Assembly (NCBI GenBank): GCA_002496385.1
Contig: DAJR01000040.1
Location: 280 to 9,950 of the forward strand
Length of the DNA: 9,671 nucleotides
DNA from: Methanomassiliicoccales archaeon UBA147
GTDB taxonomy: Archaea; Thermoplasmatota; Thermoplasmata; SG8-5
Direction of reading: 5' to 3'
Below the pieces are notes generated by a model. The model saw only the letters and a program-made list of their open reading frames with translations. It did no database searches and was not told where the DNA came from. Below are positions 5,489 through 9,671 of the stretch, one piece after another; the stretch's first letter is position 1, and every line of letters starts with the position of its first letter. The position numbers were made by a program, and so were the translations under genes.

Positions 5489-6787
5489 TCAACCTTTCTT
5501 GTTCAGCTCGGCTGTGACCTCGTCAAGCAGCCGCTTGGCGCCAATCTCCTCGAAGAACGCCTTTGCCTCGGAGAACATCTGCTTTGCCTTCTTCTTGTCT
5601 CCCCTGGAACTGTGCATCCGGCCCATGTCGAACAACAGCTGGCCCTTGTGGTACTTTGAGGACATCCCCTCGGTGATCACCATGGCTTTGTTGAACAACT
5701 CTTCGGCCTTACCCCATTCCTTCTTCCGGCCATAGCCCAGCGCCTGGATGCGTATGGACCCCTGTATGCCCATGGTGTCGTTCAATGGCTCGAGCATCTT
5801 CTGCGCCTTCTCCGCGCGGAGAATGGATTCGTCGACCTCGTCAATGTTGAGAAGCGCCTCGCCGGAGTTGAACAGGCTCCATCCGATGAACTGTTGGTTG
5901 TTGATCATCCGGGCGAACTCCTCGGATTTCTCGAAGTGGGCAATGGCCTTCTTCCACTCCTTCTGCTGCATATAGGAATCGCCGATGTTGTTGTAAACCC
6001 TGGAGAGCTGGCGGTGATCCCGGACGCTCTCGAGCAGCGGGATGCTCCGGCTGAACCAGTCGATTGCCTTTTTCAGTTCTCCCTGGTCGCTGTATACGAG
6101 CCCGAATTCTATCATTATCTGGCCAATCATGCTGTCGTCGCCGGTCCGCTCCGCGTTGATCAGGCCCATCTCCAGCCATTCCAGCGCCCTTTGGTAGTTG
6201 CTCCTGTGCCATTCCAGGTGTCCGAGCCACCGCGATGCGTCGGCAATGCCCAGGGGGTAGTCCGCAGATTGGGAGATGGACAGGCCCCTGTTAAGGAACT
6301 CGATGGCCTCGTCCCATTTGTCATTCCTCTCGAATATCAGGCCGATGCCGATGTTGGCATCCGCCTCCTTGAGCTGGTAATCGGATTTCTTGGCGTATCG
6401 GATGGCGTTGCGGTAGGCCTTGTCCGCTTCATTGTAATCCGAGGTGATGTGGCAGGCATTCCCGAGCGCAACGTACATGTCGGCGAAGCGCCTTGCCATG
6501 GTGGGGTCGCCTTCCTTGCCCTTGAGTGTCTCCAGGTCCAGCATCACCTTCAGCTTCCGGATCTGGTTCCCGATCTTCTGGGCGACCTCGTCCCCGGCCG
6601 AGGGCCTTATCGCCCGAATCAGGGCGGGTGAGAGGCGGATGATGTCGCTGACCTTGATCTCCTCTGCCTTGATGTTCAATTCGGAACATTGTGTGACGAA
6701 AACGGTCTGGCCGAACTCGTGGCCGAGTTCCGTAACGAGAATTCTGCGGATCTCGGATGCCAGTTTATAACTCGGATGCTCTATCAT
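5489..6787 (-). CDS. Tetratricopeptide-repeat protein with a conserved N-terminal archaeal domain
   Basis: This is a 432-residue soluble protein without signal peptide or membrane segment. Residues 1 to about 80 form a helical N-terminal region (ASEIRRILVTELGHEFG through GNQIRKLKVMLDLE) that I cannot name but that resembles N-terminal regions of other Thermoplasmata-type proteins. From about residue 90 to the end there are roughly eight TPR-like helix pairs of about 40 residues, for example YVALGNACHITSDYNEADKA, YNNIGDSYMQQKEWKKAIAH and LFDMGRMHSSRGDKKKAKQM. Such arrays bind peptides or build complexes. I chose the ATG at 6785-6787; the longer reading from a TTG at 6907 adds 40 residues unlike the family and would cross the promoter. 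A JAMM protein gene lies upstream on the same strand. No partner or pathway can be assigned. Confidence 0.82.
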   Translation of the reverse strand: MIEHPSYKLASEIRRILVTELGHEFGQTVFVTQCSELNIKAEEIKVSDIIRLSPALIRAIRPSAGDEVAQKIGNQIRKLKVMLDLETLKGKEGDPTMARRFADMYVALGNACHITSDYNEADKAYRNAIRYAKKSDYQLKEADANIGIGLIFERNDKWDEAIEFLNRGLSISQSADYPLGIADASRWLGHLEWHRSNYQRALEWLEMGLINAERTGDDSMIGQIMIEFGLVYSDQGELKKAIDWFSRSIPLLESVRDHRQLSRVYNNIGDSYMQQKEWKKAIAHFEKSEEFARMINNQQFIGWSLFNSGEALLNIDEVDESILRAEKAQKMLEPLNDTMGIQGSIRIQALGYGRKKEWGKAEELFNKAMVITEGMSSKYHKGQLLFDMGRMHSSRGDKKKAKQMFSEAKAFFEEIGAKRLLDEVTAELNKKG

Positions 6788-6820
6788 GTTTGCTTTCCCG
6801 ACGACTAGACATATCGTTGC

Positions 6821-6833
6821 CTTTTTTAAATGT
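6821..6833 (-). promoter_or_regulatory. TATA-like promoter of the TPR gene
   Basis: The minus strand reads ACATTTAAAAAAG, centred about 38 bases upstream of the ATG at 6787, giving a predicted leader near 13 bases. It lies in the only sizeable gap of the minus-strand block (6788-6903, about 116 bases), so the TPR gene may be transcribed on its own. Confidence 0.45.
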
Positions 6834-6903
6834 ATTGTTAGGGAAGCGAACGCGCCAATGCGATTTTTTGTGCCGCTTGCAGAGGTGCGCATACCAGAAA
6901 CGT

Positions 6904-7293
6904 TCAAACCACGTCAAGGCGCATTTCCTCGCCGTCGCGGGAATAAGCCTTCCACGAGTTCAGGGTGTACGGATACCCCATGATTATGTGAACGGAGCCT
7001 GATTGGGAAAACAGGTGCAGGTCTGCATCGGAGGGGGTCGCGTTTCCGCTGGGGTGCGAGTGAGCTGTCCCAACCCTCCTGAAATCGATGGGCAGGTTGT
7101 GGATATTGAGGATTGCATAGCCCTCGCTCTCGATGGTGCCAGGACCGAGCCAGAACTCCACAATAACGCCGTCCTCGGCTATCAGGAAGCAGGAGAATTC
7201 ATGGCATTCCGGAGCGAAATAGGCGGATTTTGATGCTGCCAGCAGGTCCAGGAGGAGCTTCCTGGAAATCGCAGTGACCTTTTTCCTGGCCAG
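6904..7293 (-). CDS. JAB/JAMM (MPN-domain) metalloprotease-like protein, probable CTG start
   Basis: This is a 129-residue single-domain protein of the JAB1/MPN family, zinc isopeptidases that in archaea can remove ubiquitin-like SAMP modifiers. The zinc motif is complete: Glu E32 in CHEFSCFL, then AHSHPSGNATPSDADL giving H78-x-H80-x7-S88-x2-D91. The domain needs the segment upstream of 7161, yet reading back from the GTG at 7159-7161 to the in-frame stop at 7306-7308 no ATG, GTG or TTG occurs. Starting at the GTG would leave 85 residues and delete E32 and the first helices. A CTG at 7291-7293 gives MARKKVTAIS, and GGATGTGA, one mismatch from GGAGGTGA, sits four bases ahead of it inside the NAD kinase 3' end. 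I therefore place the start there. A base error removing an ATG, or another unusual start, remains possible. Confidence 0.78.
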   Translation of the reverse strand: MARKKVTAISRKLLLDLLAASKSAYFAPECHEFSCFLIAEDGVIVEFWLGPGTIESEGYAILNIHNLPIDFRRVGTAHSHPSGNATPSDADLHLFSQSGSVHIIMGYPYTLNSWKAYSRDGEEMRLDVV

Positions 7294-7297
7294 AGGC

Positions 7298-8101
7298 TCA
7301 CATCCTCAGTTTCTTCCAGGCCTTGTCGTAAAAGTCTTCCTGGAACCTCACGAACCTCGCCGGGTTCTCCGAGCGGCTCAGTTTCAGGACATCGTCGGGC
7401 GCGATGGATATTTCTTCCTGTCCGTCCAGCACCATCATGCATTCCTTCTTGTCCGCATGCCTCACCTCGACCATGCTGTTCGCGGGGATGACCAGCGGGC
7501 GTATGGCGAGGTTGAAGGGGGCGATGGGAGCCAGGACGAAAGCCCCGACCCTGGGATCGATAATGGGACTGCCCACGCTCATGGCATAGCTCGTGGAACC
7601 CGTGGGCGTGGCGATTATCAGGCCGTCTGCCCGGACGTTGAGGGCGGGTTTTCCGTCGACCAGTACATCGAAATGATGCATCTTGGAAACATGGGAGGTG
7701 TGCAGCACAGCCTCGTTCACGCAGTCTGCCAGCCGCGAAGTGTTGTGCACCACCTTGAGCCGCATCCGCTCTTCAATCGTGTACTGGCCAGACAGTACCC
7801 TCCCGAGCATTTCCACGATATTATCCCTCGGTATCTCGGTCAGGAACCCAAGCTGGCCCGCATTGATTCCCGCAATGACATGGTTGTAGCGCTGGAGCGC
7901 GTAGAGTATGGTCCCATCGCCGCCGATGGTGATGAGTACGTCAATCTCCATCTTCTCGAGCGGCTTGCCCTGAATGCCGAGGGACTTGCCCAGGTCTGCG
8001 TCCAGGGTGATGCTCGCCCGACCCTCAAGAACTGACATTATCTCCCGGACCGTCTGGTCTATGTCCCTGAGCTTCGGATTGGCCAATATACCTATCTTCA
8101 T
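7298..8101 (-). CDS. nadK: NAD kinase
   Basis: This cytoplasmic enzyme phosphorylates NAD to NADP with ATP or polyphosphate. The 267-residue product shows the family marks in order: GGDGT at 60-64 (catalytic D62) in VLITIGGDGTILYAL, GQLGFLTE at 82-89, the NE motif at 129-130 in CVNEAVLH, and RADGLIIATPTGSTSY at about 157-172. Length is normal for an archaeal or bacterial NAD kinase. I chose the ATG at 8099-8101 because KIGILANP is the expected first strand; an earlier in-frame start at 8140 would only add residues overlapping the upstream gene. The ATG overlaps the phosphatase stop as ATGA, so the two are translationally coupled, and the JAMM gene follows at once. Functional pairing with the phosphatase is discussed in the findings. 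Confidence 0.94.
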   Translation of the reverse strand: MKIGILANPKLRDIDQTVREIMSVLEGRASITLDADLGKSLGIQGKPLEKMEIDVLITIGGDGTILYALQRYNHVIAGINAGQLGFLTEIPRDNIVEMLGRVLSGQYTIEERMRLKVVHNTSRLADCVNEAVLHTSHVSKMHHFDVLVDGKPALNVRADGLIIATPTGSTSYAMSVGSPIIDPRVGAFVLAPIAPFNLAIRPLVIPANSMVEVRHADKKECMMVLDGQEEISIAPDDVLKLSRSENPARFVRFQEDFYDKAWKKLRM

Positions 8102-8865
8102 GCCATCAGCCCCAATGTCGCTTCCGAACCCAACGCGCACATGTTCTTTCTCACTTCGAGGGACAAAGGCATGTCCAGTATTTCATTTTTTTTATCATAG
8201 GCTTGACCGCCTGCCTCCCGCAGTATCAGCAGGGCGGCGGCGATGTCCACCACCCTGGGAGTCTTCCGCTGGTCGGAATATTCGATTAATAAAGCGTCCG
8301 CCTGGCCGCAGGCGACCGAGCATATCTCCAGGGCGACCGAGCCGAGACAGCGCACCCTCTTGAAGCGCGATGCGACCTCATGGGCGTGCGGAAGGGCTGC
8401 CGCGCCCAGGTATGCCATGAGCAACCTGTCCTTGCCCGGTGCCTTCACTTTGATTGGCGAGCCGTTGAGGAAGGCCCCATTCCCCTTGGCGGCATGGAAA
8501 ACATCCCCTGTCACGAGATTCATGACCAAGCCTTCAGTGATCCCGCTCAGCGAACCTTTGCCGATTGCCAGAGAGACGCTGTAGAACGGGATGCCGGAGC
8601 AGGCGTTGAACGTGCCGTCCACAGGGTCGGCGACCAGCGTGTCAGGGAATCCCCTGTCCATGAACCCGCATTCCTCGCTGAGCAGGTTCAATTCCAGGCC
8701 GCGTTGGTTCATGAACCCGATGATTGCGTCTTCCGCGACCTTGTCGATGTGGCTGGTCGGGGTGCCGTCCGCGCCCATGGCCACAATATTGCCGCGCTCC
8801 GCCGGGGGAACGGCGGACACGCTTTTCCTGACCAGCTTGGCCATCTCTAGGAGTTCTTCATACAT
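8098..8865 (-). CDS. Inositol monophosphatase-family phosphatase (archaeal IMPase/FBPase or NADP phosphatase)
   Basis: This is a 255-residue Mg-dependent, Li-sensitive-type sugar phosphatase fold. Metal-site motifs are visible: LLSEE at 61-65, the signature VADPVDGTFNA with D80, D83, G84 and T85, and the C-terminal PRVVDIAAALLILREAGG with D207. The Trp usually seen before that Asp is Val here. Archaeal members hydrolyse inositol-1-phosphate and fructose-1,6-bisphosphate, and some relatives fused to NAD kinase hydrolyse NADP. The substrate cannot be fixed from sequence, though the overlap with NAD kinase favours considering NADP. I chose the ATG at 8863-8865, because the TATA element lies 28 bases upstream of it and MYEELLEMAKLVRKS is a normal first helix; an ATG at 8880 would add five residues. 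The gene heads the phosphatase-kinase-JAMM operon. Confidence 0.88.
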   Translation of the reverse strand: MYEELLEMAKLVRKSVSAVPPAERGNIVAMGADGTPTSHIDKVAEDAIIGFMNQRGLELNLLSEECGFMDRGFPDTLVADPVDGTFNACSGIPFYSVSLAIGKGSLSGITEGLVMNLVTGDVFHAAKGNGAFLNGSPIKVKAPGKDRLLMAYLGAAALPHAHEVASRFKRVRCLGSVALEICSVACGQADALLIEYSDQRKTPRVVDIAAALLILREAGGQAYDKKNEILDMPLSLEVRKNMCALGSEATLGLMA

Positions 8866-8888
8866 CAAAATGATGAACATCCGCTTAA

Positions 8889-8899
8889 CATAAATATCT
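8889..8899 (-). promoter_or_regulatory. TATA box of the phosphatase-NAD kinase operon
   Basis: The minus strand reads AGATATTTATG, centred near 8893. That is 28 bases ahead of the ATG at 8865, predicting a leaderless message. It lies against the 3' end of the preceding small-protein gene, so that operon may end here. Confidence 0.5.
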
Positions 8900-9158
8900 A
8901 TCTGCCAAAAGGGAAAAAGGAGAAGCCGTCAGACCCGTCGCCGGTGGCCTGGCTTATCAGGCGCCTGATGCTGAAGCTCTCCTCATACCTGCTGGAAAGG
9001 CGGGCGGCCGTTGCCCTGTCCATGCCTGCCTTCACCATGCCCTTCCTGAGCTTCCTGGCGGCTTTCTTCGCCTTTCGCTTGAACTTCAGGGCGGAGAACA
9101 CCAGCCTGATGAGCAAACCGGGCACCCTGGCAAGGGCGGCGAGCGGAAGCTCACTCAT
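8898..9158 (-). CDS. Small basic conserved archaeal protein of unknown function
   Basis: This 86-residue protein has a hydrophobic N-terminal stretch (LPLAALARVPGLLIRLVFSALKF, about residues 4-26), then a strongly basic helix (KRKAKKAARKLRKG), then MVKAGMDRATAARLSSRYEE, and a Gly/Phe-rich tail. The hydrophobic plus basic layout suggests association with the inner face of the membrane, but one short segment is not proof of a transmembrane helix. I recognise the general pattern from hypothetical proteins in other euryarchaea without a named function. The ATG at 9156-9158 overlaps the previous gene by eight bases (ATGAGTGA), so the two are translated together and probably act together. The tail shares the AGM and -ER/RA-A-L layout with its upstream neighbour, which may indicate a related helical hairpin. 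Confidence 0.72.
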   Translation of the reverse strand: MSELPLAALARVPGLLIRLVFSALKFKRKAKKAARKLRKGMVKAGMDRATAARLSSRYEESFSIRRLISQATGDGSDGFSFFPFGR

Positions 9159-9525
9159 CTTCGAACTTCCTTGCAATCTTGGCTTTCACCTTTTTCTCGA
9201 TCTCGTCGCCCAGCTCGTCGTGGCTGTGGCTGTGGCCGCCGATGTTCAGCCCGTCGCCGTCGCCCAGGACCTTGGATATCATCCCGCCGGGGCTGGAGCT
9301 GTCCATGAACTTCTGTGTGAGTTCAAACGCCCTTTCCTCGTTCATGCCTGCGTCTATCATGGACTTGTAGAACTTGGCCACCGCCATGCCGAAAGCCTCC
9401 GATTTCTCGGCGCTGAACAATGCCTCGGTTATCTCGTTAAGCAGTTTTGGCACTGTCTGGCTCACTGCTTCCAGTATCTCCTTCACTTCTTTCGCGTCCG
9501 TATGCGATTCGTTTTCTTCTGACAT
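9151..9525 (-). CDS. Small acidic conserved archaeal protein with a His-rich segment, unknown function
   Basis: This is a 124-residue, mostly helical, soluble protein. The body EVKEILEAVSQTVPKLLNEI through FYKSMIDAGMNEERAFELTQ resembles conserved hypothetical proteins of methanogens and Thermoplasmata. After a Gly-rich link comes GGHSHSHDELGDE at about residues 96-108, which could bind Zn or Ni, followed by a charged tail. The start is well supported: AAAGGAGGT precedes the ATG at 9523-9525 with an A-rich spacer. It forms a two-gene operon with the small basic protein downstream. The acidic and basic partners with overlapping genes suggest a complex; the role is unknown. Confidence 0.8.
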   Translation of the reverse strand: MSEENESHTDAKEVKEILEAVSQTVPKLLNEITEALFSAEKSEAFGMAVAKFYKSMIDAGMNEERAFELTQKFMDSSSPGGMISKVLGDGDGLNIGGHSHSHDELGDEIEKKVKAKIARKFEDE

Positions 9526-9527
9526 TT

Positions 9528-9539
9528 TTTTACCTCCTT
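9528..9539 (-). promoter_or_regulatory. Strong ribosome binding site plus leader hairpin
   Basis: AAAGGAGGT on the minus strand is close to the full archaeal anti-16S complement and fixes the start at 9525. Directly upstream, AGCGG (minus, 9552-9556) pairs with CCGCT (9541-9545) around a GAAAAA loop. Unlike the leaderless genes in this window, this operon therefore has a leader of about 35 bases containing a small hairpin. Confidence 0.6.
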
Positions 9540-9580
9540 TAGCGGTTTTTCCCGCTTCTGAATGTCAATAGTCTGCGCAG

Positions 9581-9590
9581 AGTATATAAA
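9581..9590 (-). promoter_or_regulatory. TATA box of the small-protein operon
   Basis: The minus strand reads TTTATATACT, a good archaeal TATA element. The predicted start is near 9560, giving the leader described for the ribosome binding site. Confidence 0.6.
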
Positions 9591-9616
9591 TAAACTGGAA
9601 AGTTGTGCCCAGTTTT

Positions 9617-9644
9617 CAGGGTCTAGGGTCTAGGGTCCAGGGTT
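9617..9644. repeat. Short tandem repeat of GGGTCTA
   Basis: Two exact GGGTCTA units (9619-9625, 9626-9632) are followed by GGGTCCA and a partial GGGTT. The tract is under four units and lies upstream of the small-protein operon promoter. No function is evident. Confidence 0.6.
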
Positions 9645-9671
9645 GCTAACATTTGTTTTGTGCTGGCTGTT

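Noticed and set aside
4452..5492. A 346-codon minus-strand ORF opposite the BioD-like gene, and the 382-codon one at 2605-3753
   Set aside because: These are mirror frames of well-identified genes in GC-rich sequence; the composition is Arg/His/Val-rich with no domain.
6788..6907. TPR protein starting at the TTG at 6907, overlapping the JAMM stop
   Set aside because: The extra 40 residues are of low-complexity intergenic character, and the segment holds the TATA-like promoter.
7182..7442. Minus-strand ORF of 86 codons as the missing N-terminus of the JAMM protein by frameshift
   Set aside because: It is in another frame over the NAD kinase 3' end and lacks JAB-like sequence; the true N-terminal sequence is in the same frame as the HSHP motif.
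9617..9644. Telomere-like or CRISPR array
   Set aside because: Fewer than four 7-base units, no spacers and no cas genes in view.

Overview
This is an archaeal window. The evidence is a gene for the archaea-only tRNA C56 methyltransferase Trm56, a class II tRNA-Ser gene carrying a bulge-helix-bulge intron and no encoded CCA, an ADP-forming acyl-CoA synthetase, a class-IV-type inositol/fructose phosphatase next to NAD kinase, TATA-box promoters about 27 bases ahead of starts, and GGAGGT-type ribosome binding sites. Protein character (the small paired conserved proteins at the right end and the TPR protein with its N-terminal domain) suggests Thermoplasmatota or a related euryarchaeal lineage. 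That placement is inference from resemblance, not a search. GC content is fairly high in the genes and lower in the control regions.

Left block, 1-1658, minus strand: a three-gene operon reading winged-helix regulator, then trm56, then an HD-domain phosphohydrolase. The genes abut or overlap. The 3' end of the last gene lies in a perfect 10-bp inverted repeat (1-10 / 45-54).

Centre, 1659-2298: a divergent control region leads rightward into tRNA-Ser(GGA). The tRNA is split after nucleotide 59, inside the T-loop, by a 133-base intron with a canonical 3-4-3 bulge-helix-bulge. The intron contains a T7 run that resembles an archaeal terminator. Downstream lies a roughly 320-base segment without a gene. 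It holds several hairpins and a second copy of the last nine bases of the tRNA.

2299-5483, plus strand: a leaderless alpha-beta fused ADP-forming acyl-CoA synthetase, overlapped by ATGA with a BioD-like/DRTGG protein that resembles the regulatory N-terminus of bacterial phosphotransacetylase. This looks like an acetyl-CoA to acetate energy-conservation unit with a possible regulatory partner.

5489-8865, minus strand, read from right to left: an inositol-monophosphatase-family phosphatase, NAD kinase (ATGA overlap), a JAB/JAMM metalloprotease-like protein that has no ATG, GTG or TTG start ahead of its domain, and a TPR protein with its own promoter. The phosphatase-kinase order matches the fused NADP phosphatase/NAD kinase of Methanocaldococcus.

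8898-9525, minus strand: a two-gene operon of small conserved proteins of unknown function, with an ATGAGTGA overlap, a strong ribosome binding site and a TATA box. A short GGGTCTA tandem repeat lies upstream of it near the window end.
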